This document shows, in pieces, positions 1 through 7,086 of a stretch of DNA of 10,362 nt. Both the position numbers and the translations under genes were made by a program. Each line of letters opens with the position of its first letter. The first letter of the stretch is position 1. Under the pieces are notes generated by a model. That model had not been told where the DNA came from. It searched no databases and worked only from the letters and a program-made list of their open reading frames with translations. This DNA comes from Bacteroidales bacterium (GTDB lineage: Bacteria; Bacteroidota; Bacteroidia; Bacteroidales; Bacteroidaceae): positions 1-10,362 of the forward strand of contig SFKY01000082.1 in assembly GCA_004554665.1 (NCBI GenBank), in the 5' to 3' direction.

Positions 1-32
1 AAAATGGCTAAGGGGGGCTTGTCTTTGACTTG

Positions 33-74
33 CCCTCATCCCAACTGTTGTATCTCAATGAGTTGGGATGAGGG
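33..74. repeat. Perfect 14-bp inverted repeat (hairpin) downstream of the desulfidase gene
   Basis: The arms 33-46 (ccctcatcccaact) and 61-74 (agttgggatgaggg) are perfect reverse complements around a 14-nt loop (47-60). It begins about 50 bp past the stop codon of the cysteine desulfidase gene, so it could end transcription of that gene or protect the 3' end of its mRNA. Neither strand has a clear run of T after the stem, so it is not a textbook Rho-independent terminator. The remaining bases of 1-125 contain nothing else I can recognise. Confidence 0.7.
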
Positions 75-125
75 TTGCTATGTTTAGCGGACAGTAATAT
101 TTCTTTATAGACTGATGGCAGAGCG

Positions 126-1418
126 TCAGTCCGTCTTTTTGTGCGTCATGATGTTGAGCACCATGTCGTCTGTGGCACACATGGCCTCCTTGCCGATGCT
201 CGTAAGATTGTGGATAGAGCGGTCTACGTCCAGGTCGATGATGCCTTCGGCTTCGGTCACATGCTTGCCTTCGCGGGCGAGCAGCGCCGACAGCAGCGCG
301 GTAGACACTCCCGAGCATATCTTGAGCGAGCAACTGGGCTTGGCACCGTCGCAGATCATGCCCGTCAGGTTGGCTATCATATTTTTCACCGCATGGCATA
401 TATCCACATACTGGCCACCCATGAGGTAGGTGATGCCGCAGCTCGAGCCGATAGAGGCCACCACGCAGCCGCAGAGGGCGCTCAGTTTGCCCAGGCTCTG
501 CTTGATATAGATGGCTGTGAGGTGGCTGAGGGTGAGGGCACGTATCAGTTCTTCCTCGGTATTCTCGTTTTCTTGGGCAAATACGGCCACGGGATTCGTG
601 GCGCAGATGCCCTGGTTGCCCGAGCCGCTGTTGCTCATCACCGGAATCATGGCGCCGCCCATACGGGCATCGCAGGCCGATGCCGTCTTCGAGATGATAT
701 GCGAGAACATGGTGTTGCCGAAGATGCCGTGGCTCAATGGGCGGTCCATCGTCTTGCCGAGACAGTGGCCATAGTTGCCTTTGATCGATTCTTCAGCAGC
801 GCGCAGGTTGTACTCCTTGGTTTTGAGGATGAAGCGAATCTCGTCTATGGGGGCCGTGGTGGCAAACTCGTGTACCAGCTTCATGTTGAGGGCTACACTC
901 TCGGTCTCGCCCTCCTCAGCTGTACCGCCCCGGCGGTCGAAGTTCACCTGTCCGTTGCGCTCCTCATAGACAAAGTGGGTGTGGCCGGTGGCGATGATGG
1001 CCGTAGCCTGGTCGCCCAGAGCCCCACAGATAGCTTCGATGTAGAGTTTGTCGCAGTGTCCCTGCTTGAGCTGAATGTCTATATGACCCTCTTCCATGTA
1101 CTTTTTTCCCTGTTCCAGCGTCTCCGGCGTGAGATCTTTGAGCACTTCGAGCTGGTATTCCGACTTGCCAATCAGCGCACCGAGTGCGATGGCGATGGGC
1201 AGACCTATCATGCCGGTGCCGGGGATTCCCACCCCCATCGCATTCTTCAGGATGTTGGCACTCAGCATCACTGTGATTTTTTCCGGGCGCTTGCCCAGCA
1301 TTTCCGTTGCCCTTGCCACGCAGAGTGCTACGGCCATCGGTTCGGTACAGCCTACGGCAGGCACCACCTCGCGGGCGATGAGGTCGAGGATTTGTTTCCT
1401 ACAGTTGTTGTCTATCAT
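126..1418 (-). CDS. cyuA: L-cysteine desulfidase / serine dehydratase-like Fe-S enzyme (UPF0597, CyuA/YhaM family)
   Basis: This 430-residue cytosolic protein belongs to the UPF0597 family, whose characterised members are [4Fe-4S]-dependent L-cysteine desulfidases that split cysteine to pyruvate, ammonia and sulfide; the family shares the fold of the serine dehydratase alpha domain. Seen in the sequence: the N-terminal signature VGCTEPMAV (Cys24), the glycine-rich GVGIPGTGMIGLPIA stretch (63-77), GHTHFVYEE (145-153), SNSGSGNQG (262-270), and C-terminal cysteines in LCGC (316, 318) and CDGAKPSC (356, 363) that are candidate cluster ligands. The length is close to that usual for the family. I start it at the ATG at 1418 (MIDNNCRK); the frame stays open to a TTG at 1499, but that extension runs through a strong hairpin and is not family-like. 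It lies downstream of dsbD in the same direction. Serine or a related amino acid as substrate cannot be excluded. Confidence 0.87.
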   Translation of the reverse strand: MIDNNCRKQILDLIAREVVPAVGCTEPMAVALCVARATEMLGKRPEKITVMLSANILKNAMGVGIPGTGMIGLPIAIALGALIGKSEYQLEVLKDLTPETLEQGKKYMEEGHIDIQLKQGHCDKLYIEAICGALGDQATAIIATGHTHFVYEERNGQVNFDRRGGTAEEGETESVALNMKLVHEFATTAPIDEIRFILKTKEYNLRAAEESIKGNYGHCLGKTMDRPLSHGIFGNTMFSHIISKTASACDARMGGAMIPVMSNSGSGNQGICATNPVAVFAQENENTEEELIRALTLSHLTAIYIKQSLGKLSALCGCVVASIGSSCGITYLMGGQYVDICHAVKNMIANLTGMICDGAKPSCSLKICSGVSTALLSALLAREGKHVTEAEGIIDLDVDRSIHNLTSIGKEAMCATDDMVLNIMTHKKTD

Positions 1419-1489
1419 ATCTTCGTTCTGTTGTTTTTTTGTCAAAAGGGATGGCCACTGCGCCATAGGCTGCCGATGGTCACCACAGC

Positions 1490-1531
1490 AAAGGGGCAAG
1501 GGACTACCTCGGCAGGTTCCCTTACCCCTTT
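1490..1531. repeat. Strong hairpin between dsbD and the desulfidase gene
   Basis: The arms 1490-1503 and 1518-1531 pair over 14 positions with one mismatch (C1497 opposite A1524). The 14-nt loop can itself form a small stem, acct (1506-1509) with aggt (1514-1517) around cggc. Read on the minus strand it lies 24 bases after the dsbD stop and about 70 bases before the start of the desulfidase gene. Only TTT follows the stem, so it is a weak terminator candidate at best. It may act as an attenuator, an mRNA processing or stability element, or a partial terminator between the two genes. Confidence 0.6.
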
Positions 1532-1555
1532 ACCTATTATAATACAAGTGTCATT

Positions 1556-3613
1556 TTATCGCTGTCTGTAAGTCTCGAGACCCTTGGTGAGGAATTCGAT
1601 GTAGCCGGGTACATCCTCCTTGTAGCTGTGCGACTTGTAGAGCGGATTGCCATCGTTGTCCACCGCCACGTAGAACGGCTGTGCGTTGGCACCGAACTTG
1701 CTTGCCTGCAGGTAGCTCCATTTGTCGCCCACGGTGCGCAGTGTCCGCTTCTCGCCATTGAAGGTCACTTCCATGGGTTCGGGCAGCGGAGTCTTGTCGT
1801 CCACGTAGAGAGAGATGAGCACATAGTCCTTGTTCAGGATGTCGGCCACACTGGGATCCGTCCATACGGCAGCCTCCATCTTGCGGCAGTTCACGCAGCC
1901 GAATCCGGTAAAGTCGAGCAGCACGGGCTTGCCCTGTGCCTGAGCGGCTGCCATACCCAGTTCATAGTCCTTGTAGTGTGCCTCCACCGTCTTGGTGTTC
2001 AGGTTGAAGTCTTGCGTGTTCATAGGCGGCGCAAAGGCGCTGATGGCCTTGCAGGGAGCACCCCAGAGTCCGGGAACCATGTAGATGGCAAAGGCGATGG
2101 AGCACAGACCCAGCATGATGCAGGGCACGGGCATGGGCTGGTTGATGTCGCCACCGATAGTGTCTTCCTGAAACTTAAGCTTGCCGATAAGATAGAGGCC
2201 CAGCGCACCGAAGATGACGATCCAGAGCGAGATAAACACCTCTCTATCCAGTATATGCCAGCCGTAAGCCAAGTCGGCCACGGAGAGAAACTTCAGCGCG
2301 AATGCCAGTTCGACAAAGCCCAGTACCACCTTGATGGTGGTCATCCATGAGCCAGACCTCGGAGCCGACTTCAGCCATGATGGGAACAGGGCAAACAGGG
2401 TAAACGGCAACGCCAGTGCCAGTGCAAAGCCCAGCATACCGATGGTGGGAGCGAGCCAGTCGCCGGAGGTGACGGTCTGGACCAGCAGCAGGCCGATGAT
2501 GGGGGCCGTGCAGGAGAATGATACCAGGACCAGGGTGAACGCCATGAGGAAGATGGATATCAATCCAGTAGTGTTGGAAGCCTTGGTGTCTACAGCGTTG
2601 GCCCAGCGGTCGGGCAACTTGATTTCAAACCAGCCGAAGAACGAGAAGGCGAATACCAGCAGCAGGACAAAGAGCACGATGTTGAACACAGCACTAGTTG
2701 ACAGTTCGTTGAGCTTGCTCGGGCCGAAGATGGCGGTGATGAGCAGGCCCAGGGCCAGATAGATCACCACGATGGACAGGCCGTAGGTGACGGCATCCTT
2801 GATACCCTTCTGCTTGTCGTCCTTGGCCCGCTTCAGGAAGAAGCTGATGGTCATGGGGATGATGGGCCAGATGCAGGGCATGACGAGTGCCAGCAGTCCG
2901 CCGATAAAGCCCATGATAAAGATATAGAGCAGCGAATGGTCTGCGATGCTTCCCTCGTCGTCGAGCGCCTGCAGTTCCTTCACCACCGGTTTCCACCAGT
3001 TGGTATTGTCGGCGTTGGACAGGGCAGCGGCCACGGCAGCCGAATCTACGCCCGTAGCAGCCACAGCGCTGTCGGCAGGTGCCTCCATCGCGGGTGTGAG
3101 CTCGGCGGCGGGCTGTGCCTCGGCCTTGGGATCGGCCTGGGCGGCCTTGGCATCCACGGCGGGCGACTTGCCACTCTTCTTGAAGCTTACTTCAGACGGG
3201 GGCAGACAGCTCTCGTCGTTGCAGGCACCAAACTCCAGATACACGTCGATGTTATAGTCGGGCTTGGTAAATTTCACACGCTGTACAAACTGCACACTGT
3301 TCTCAAAATAGCGCACCTTCATCTCGAAGAGTTTGTCGAATACAGACACCTCATTGCCCTTAGGCGTGAGCTTGCCTACCAGTTCCACGCCATCCAACTT
3401 GTTGACGTTGAGTGATGCGGAGATGGGGCCGCCGCTACCGAGGTCGGTAGAATAGACGTGCCAGCCTTCGTCGATGTTTCCGCTGAAGACGATTTCGCCT
3501 TCAGCCGTCGAGCCTGTCTTCAGACTGGCCGAGAATTTCACAGGGTCTACCATCTGCGCATGGGCGATGGTCATGGTCAATAGCAAGATTGCCAAGGATA
3601 AAGCCTTCTTCAT
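1556..3613 (-). CDS. dsbD: Thiol:disulfide interchange protein DsbD (cytoplasmic membrane electron shuttle)
   Basis: DsbD takes electrons from cytoplasmic thioredoxin and passes them across the inner membrane to periplasmic partners that reduce disulfides and support cytochrome c maturation. All three parts are present in its 685 residues: a signal peptide (1-20, ending AHAQ); an N-terminal immunoglobulin-like alpha domain (about 21-147) with the redox pair C131/C136 in CNDESC; an Ala/Pro/Asp-rich linker (about 148-205); a membrane domain of about eight hydrophobic segments (about 228-520) with C247 in MPCIWP and C368 in SFSCTAP; and a C-terminal thioredoxin domain with the CVNC motif (C573, C576) and a likely cis-proline at P646. 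Every expected redox cysteine is there, so it should be functional. The ATG at 3613 gives an intact signal peptide. It follows metG by 125 bp; co-transcription is possible but not shown. Confidence 0.93.
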   Translation of the reverse strand: MKKALSLAILLLTMTIAHAQMVDPVKFSASLKTGSTAEGEIVFSGNIDEGWHVYSTDLGSGGPISASLNVNKLDGVELVGKLTPKGNEVSVFDKLFEMKVRYFENSVQFVQRVKFTKPDYNIDVYLEFGACNDESCLPPSEVSFKKSGKSPAVDAKAAQADPKAEAQPAAELTPAMEAPADSAVAATGVDSAAVAAALSNADNTNWWKPVVKELQALDDEGSIADHSLLYIFIMGFIGGLLALVMPCIWPIIPMTISFFLKRAKDDKQKGIKDAVTYGLSIVVIYLALGLLITAIFGPSKLNELSTSAVFNIVLFVLLLVFAFSFFGWFEIKLPDRWANAVDTKASNTTGLISIFLMAFTLVLVSFSCTAPIIGLLLVQTVTSGDWLAPTIGMLGFALALALPFTLFALFPSWLKSAPRSGSWMTTIKVVLGFVELAFALKFLSVADLAYGWHILDREVFISLWIVIFGALGLYLIGKLKFQEDTIGGDINQPMPVPCIMLGLCSIAFAIYMVPGLWGAPCKAISAFAPPMNTQDFNLNTKTVEAHYKDYELGMAAAQAQGKPVLLDFTGFGCVNCRKMEAAVWTDPSVADILNKDYVLISLYVDDKTPLPEPMEVTFNGEKRTLRTVGDKWSYLQASKFGANAQPFYVAVDNDGNPLYKSHSYKEDVPGYIEFLTKGLETYRQR

Positions 3614-3738
3614 TTCTTATCTTGTTTTTGTTATGGTTTTATACATTATAATACGTTTGCCACCGGCTTTCGGGTAACTGTCTTTCCTATATTTTAGGGA
3701 CTTTAACAATCTTCCTTTTCTCGGTGGCACTTCCATAC
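3614..3738 (-). promoter_or_regulatory. Intergenic region upstream of dsbD, possible TATAAT-like element
   Basis: This AT-rich 125-bp gap separates metG from dsbD. Its minus strand carries GTATTATAATG (complement of 3644-3654) about 30 bases before the dsbD start, which resembles a -10 element, but no good -35 or -33 partner was found at the right spacing, and no TAnnTTTG box. The same 10-mer GTATTATAAT occurs on the minus strand between dsbD and the desulfidase gene (complement of 1536-1545). No convincing terminator hairpin was seen after metG. Confidence 0.25.
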
Positions 3739-5802
3739 TTATCCCACTTGGCTGCCGGGTTTCACCTCGTCGAGCACCGTAGTCACATGGAGCGTGTCAT
3801 CAAAGTTGACGGCAGACAGGATCATGCCTTGGCTCTCGATGCCCATCATCTTGCGCGGAGCGAAATTGGCCACAAAGAGCACATCCTTGCCGATGAGCTG
3901 CTCCGGCTCGTAGTAGGCAGCGATGCCGCTGAGGATGGTGCGGTCCTTGCCGCTGCCGTCGTCGATGGTAAACTGGAGCAGTTTTTTCGACTTCTTCACC
4001 TTTTGGCAGTCCTTGATATGGCCTACGCGAATGTCGAGCTTCTCAAAATCCTCAAAACTTACGGTATCCTTCACTGGGGCGGCCTTGTATTCGGAAGCCT
4101 CGTTGGCCTTCTTGGTGTCTTCGAGCTTCTTGAGCTGTGCGGCGATCACCTCGTCCTCTATCTTCTCAAAGAGCAGTTCGGGCTCAGCCAGCTGGTGGCC
4201 GGCCTCCAGAATGTCTGTGCTGCCCAGCTGCTCCCAATCGAAGTGGTCGAGCTGGAGCATCTCGCGCAGCTTGCGGCTGGAGAAGGGCAGGAACGGCTCA
4301 AAGGCGATGGCCAGATTGGCCGTGAGCTGCAGACAGACGTTGAGGATGGTCTTCACGCGCTCCGGGTCGGTCTTCCAGACCTTCCACGGCTCACACTCGG
4401 TGATGTAGCGGTTGCCGATACGTGCCAGGTTCATGGCCTCTTTCTGCGCATCGCGGAACTTGAACTGGTCGAGCAGCGTCTCTACGTTGGCCTTTACATC
4501 CTTAAACTCCTCAATGGCCTTGCGGTCTATCTCCTCCAGTGGACCGCATGCGGGTACCCGTCCCTCAAAATACTTCTTGGTGAGCTGCAGGGCACGGTTC
4601 ACAAAGTTGCCGTAGATGGCCACCAGTTCCGAGTTGTTGCGCTCCTGGAAGTCCTTCCACGTGAAGTTGTTGTCCTTGGTCTCGGGCGCGTTGGCCGTGA
4701 GCACATAGCGCAGCACGTCTTGCTTGCCCGGCAGGTCCACCAGATACTCATGGAGCCATACGGCCCAGTTGCGTGAGGTCGAAATCTTGTCATCCTCCAG
4801 GTTCAGGAACTCGTTGGCCGGCACGTTGTCGGGCATGATATAGCCGCCGTGCGCCTTCATCATCACCGGGAAGATGAGGCAGTGGAACACGATGTTGTCC
4901 TTGCCGATGAAGTGTACCAGACGGGTCTCGGGATCCTGCCACCACTGCTGCCATGTGCCCCACTTCTCGGGCTGGGCGTCGCAGAGCTCCTTGGTGTTGG
5001 AGATATAGCCGATGGGCGCGTCGAACCACACGTAGAGCACCTTGCCCTCGGCACCCTCTACAGGCACGGGGATGCCCCAGTCCAGGTCGCGTGTCATGGC
5101 ACGGGGCTGCAGATCCATGTCCAGCCAGCTCTTGCACTGTCCGTACACATTGCTTCGCCACTCCTTGTGGCCCTCGAGTATCCACTGCTTGAGCCACTCC
5201 TGATACTTGTTGAGCGGCAGGTACCAGTTCTTGGTAGGCTTCTTCACCAGTCCGTGGCCGGGATTGTTCTTGTTGGTGGGGTTGATCAGCTCGTCGGGCG
5301 ACAGCGTGGCACCGCACTTCTCGCACTGGTCGCCGTAAGCACCCTCGGCACCGCATCGCGGACAGGTACCCACGATATTGCGGTCGGTCAGAAACTCGCC
5401 CGTCACCTCGTCGCAGTACTGCATCTCGGTCTTCTCCTCCAGTTCGTTCTTGTCGTAGAGCGTGCGGAAGAAGTCGGAGGCAAACCGGTGATGGATGTCT
5501 GATGTGGTACGGCTGTAGATATCGAAGGAGATGCCGAAATCCTCAAACGATTTCTTGATCAGATTGTGGTAGCGGTCTACCACTTCCTGTACGGTAATGC
5601 CCTCTTTACGGGCACGGATGGTCACGGGTACACCGTGCTCATCGCTACCGCCGATAAACACCACGTCCTGCTTCTTGAGTCTGAGGTAACGTACATAGAT
5701 GTCGGCGGGAACGTACACGCCAGCCAAGTGGCCGATGTGTACACCACCGTTGGCATACGGCAGCGCGGCCGTAACGGTGGTACGCTTGTAATTCTTTTCC
5801 AT
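3739..5802 (-). CDS. metG: Methionyl-tRNA synthetase with fused C-terminal tRNA-binding domain
   Basis: This enzyme charges methionine onto initiator and elongator tRNA-Met using ATP, in the cytosol. The 687 residues contain the class I signature HIGH (22-25) after the ALPYANGG strand, a connective-peptide zinc knuckle with C147, C150, C160 and C163 (CPRC and CEKC), the WFDAPIGYIS stretch (259-268), and the second class I signature as KISTS (339-343) in place of KMSKS. An alpha-helical anticodon-binding domain follows (about 390-545). After a charged linker comes an EMAP/Trbp111-like OB-fold domain (about 580-687; FEDFEKLDIRVG, NFAPRKMMGIESQGM) that helps hold tRNA and often mediates dimerisation. 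The length is normal for the long bacterial form. The ATG at 5802 sits just ahead of the conserved N-terminus and about 28 bases after a promoter-like box. No sign of disruption. Confidence 0.97.
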   Translation of the reverse strand: MEKNYKRTTVTAALPYANGGVHIGHLAGVYVPADIYVRYLRLKKQDVVFIGGSDEHGVPVTIRARKEGITVQEVVDRYHNLIKKSFEDFGISFDIYSRTTSDIHHRFASDFFRTLYDKNELEEKTEMQYCDEVTGEFLTDRNIVGTCPRCGAEGAYGDQCEKCGATLSPDELINPTNKNNPGHGLVKKPTKNWYLPLNKYQEWLKQWILEGHKEWRSNVYGQCKSWLDMDLQPRAMTRDLDWGIPVPVEGAEGKVLYVWFDAPIGYISNTKELCDAQPEKWGTWQQWWQDPETRLVHFIGKDNIVFHCLIFPVMMKAHGGYIMPDNVPANEFLNLEDDKISTSRNWAVWLHEYLVDLPGKQDVLRYVLTANAPETKDNNFTWKDFQERNNSELVAIYGNFVNRALQLTKKYFEGRVPACGPLEEIDRKAIEEFKDVKANVETLLDQFKFRDAQKEAMNLARIGNRYITECEPWKVWKTDPERVKTILNVCLQLTANLAIAFEPFLPFSSRKLREMLQLDHFDWEQLGSTDILEAGHQLAEPELLFEKIEDEVIAAQLKKLEDTKKANEASEYKAAPVKDTVSFEDFEKLDIRVGHIKDCQKVKKSKKLLQFTIDDGSGKDRTILSGIAAYYEPEQLIGKDVLFVANFAPRKMMGIESQGMILSAVNFDDTLHVTTVLDEVKPGSQVG

Positions 5803-5829
5803 AAAAAACGATCGTCATTATTTTGGATG

Positions 5830-5837
5830 CAAATTTA
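5830..5837 (-). promoter_or_regulatory. Probable Bacteroidota -7 promoter box for metG
   Basis: The minus strand reads TAAATTTG followed by CATCC, which fits the Bacteroidota -7 consensus TAnnTTTG. It lies 27 bases upstream of the metG ATG, implying a leader of roughly 20 bases. The expected -33 TTG-type element is not obvious 19-21 bases upstream, so the call rests on the -7 box and its position. It suggests that metG has its own promoter and does not depend on the polysaccharide genes upstream. Confidence 0.55.
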
Positions 5838-5920
5838 CAAAATTATTGTCATCTACCACGCCTTTAGTCAGGAAAATCTGTGATTATCCCACAATGTTGG
5901 CCTTTACCATCTTTCCACAA

Positions 5921-5977
5921 GCTAAATGCCACCTTTACGGCGCTAATCATGGCATTTAGCCCACCTAAATGCCACCT
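5921..5977. repeat. Three-copy GGCATTTAG repeat cluster between the polysaccharide cassette and metG
   Basis: A 13-base direct repeat, ctaaatgccacct, occurs at 5922-5934 and 5965-5977. Between the copies, ggcatttagc (5951-5960) is the exact reverse complement of gctaaatgcc (5921-5930), so the first and middle copies form a perfect 10-bp inverted repeat with a 20-nt loop. CCACCT also recurs at 5929, 5961, 5972 and 6005. The cluster lies in the 210-bp gap after the last glycosyltransferase gene. It might be a terminator stem lacking a T run, a protein-binding site, or the remnant of an insertion. Confidence 0.7.
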
Positions 5978-6012
5978 ATAGCCAAGGAAGGTGAGGTAGA
6001 CACCCCACCTAC

Positions 6013-7086
6013 TCAGGCGAAAAGAGCTTCATACTGCCTGATGATCTTTTGCCAAAGATAGTGGTCGTACGCGATTTGCAGCACCTGGTCGCCATCGAGG
6101 TCTTCTTCCCTGCATAGGGCCTCTAGTTCGCCGGATGTCTTGTAATATCGGGCTGCACCATGCGTAGACTCTCTGTTGTAGGCCACGTCATAGGCAAGTA
6201 TGGGACGTCCGAAAAACATAGCCTCCACCAGTGACGGATTAGTACCACCGGCGCTATGCCCATGTATGTACACGCGGCAGTTTTTCCTAAGCGTATACAG
6301 TATGTCAAGGTCATAGATACTGTCCATGAGGATAATATTGCGCCGGTCCTTGTACCTCTCCTTTAGGTTCCTGCCATATTTGCTGCTGCTCCAGTTGCCG
6401 ATAAAAAGTAGCGGCTGCCCATTTTCGGCAAACGCCTCCAACGTGACATGACAGTTGTTCTCTGGCTCTATGCGGCATATTGACAATGCATATTGCCGAT
6501 TCTCCAGTTGATAGTCGCGAAGTATCTGCAGCTGCTTTTCCTCTGACACGTTGCGTAAGACGTGGTCGCCGCCGTATGCTATCAGTACAGATGGCTGATG
6601 GTAAGTCTCCGTTACATAGTCCTGGATGCACTGGTTGTCGGAGATGACTACATCGGCATAACGCACCGCTACCGCCTCGCTCAGCCTGAGAAACCATCTG
6701 GCGAAACCTCCCCACTTTGCACGTTTGTGTTCCAGTCCGTCGATATTCACTATCAGCCTGCCGTGATACAGCAGTCTGAAAATCGGTAGAAATACACACC
6801 CGGACACACCCAATACCAGCACGGTGTCAAAGTTTCTGATACAGCACAGGAGTGACAGGATGTCGTAGAGAATGCTTTCCACCCCGTTGGCGTGCAGGAA
6901 AGGAATATACTTGAGTCTTGCACCCTTGTAGGTGCTCCTTCTCACGGTATAGTCTCTGGCCGAACAGAATACGGTGTATGCTACATCCTGCGACTTATAC
7001 TCACTGATGAGGTTCTCCACCAGGCTCTCAAAACCTCCATACTGTGCAGGCACGCCCTGTGTACCGACTATTGCTATCTTTTTCAT
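6013..7086 (-). CDS. DUF1972-type glycosyltransferase (GT4-like, rhamnosyltransferase-related)
   Basis: This 357-residue protein is a GT-B glycosyltransferase with the DUF1972 N-terminal domain found in capsule, O-antigen and exopolysaccharide enzymes, several of which transfer rhamnose to a lipid-linked sugar. Seen: the nucleotide-fold N-terminus IAIVGTQGVPAQYGGFES (5-21), NIDGLEHKRAKW (114-125), the RIEPENN motif (205-211) and HGHSAGGTNPSLVEAM (275-290), which carries the donor-binding acidic residue. It has no signal peptide and should act at the cytosolic face of the membrane. The frame opens at 7107, but the ATG at 7086 is chosen because it starts the conserved MKKIAIVGTQG block and overlaps the upstream stop as ATGA. 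It is the last gene of the cassette. The donor and acceptor sugars cannot be read from the sequence. Confidence 0.88.
   Translation of the reverse strand: MKKIAIVGTQGVPAQYGGFESLVENLISEYKSQDVAYTVFCSARDYTVRRSTYKGARLKYIPFLHANGVESILYDILSLLCCIRNFDTVLVLGVSGCVFLPIFRLLYHGRLIVNIDGLEHKRAKWGGFARWFLRLSEAVAVRYADVVISDNQCIQDYVTETYHQPSVLIAYGGDHVLRNVSEEKQLQILRDYQLENRQYALSICRIEPENNCHVTLEAFAENGQPLLFIGNWSSSKYGRNLKERYKDRRNIILMDSIYDLDILYTLRKNCRVYIHGHSAGGTNPSLVEAMFFGRPILAYDVAYNRESTHGAARYYKTSGELEALCREEDLDGDQVLQIAYDHYLWQKIIRQYEALFA

Noticed and set aside
1419..1499. A 27-residue N-terminal extension of the desulfidase from a TTG at 1499
   Set aside because: It starts inside a strong hairpin, has no family similarity, and the ATG at 1418 gives the expected N-terminus and length.
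141..1571. A 476-codon open frame on the plus strand opposite the desulfidase gene
   Set aside because: It is antisense to a gene with clear family motifs, has a composition-biased protein with no recognisable domain, and is a by-product of GC-rich codon use.
3724..4776. A 350-codon open frame on the plus strand inside metG
   Set aside because: It runs antisense to the well-conserved methionyl-tRNA synthetase; the Leu/Val/His-rich translation is typical of a shadow frame.
4783..4788. The KISTS signature in metG read as a missing KMSKS motif
   Set aside because: Variants of the second class I signature such as KISTS or KFSTS are normal in this type of methionyl-tRNA synthetase, so this does not indicate a defective enzyme.
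5921..5977. Repeat cluster as a CRISPR array
   Set aside because: There are only three short copies, in mixed orientation and with unequal spacing, and no cas genes.
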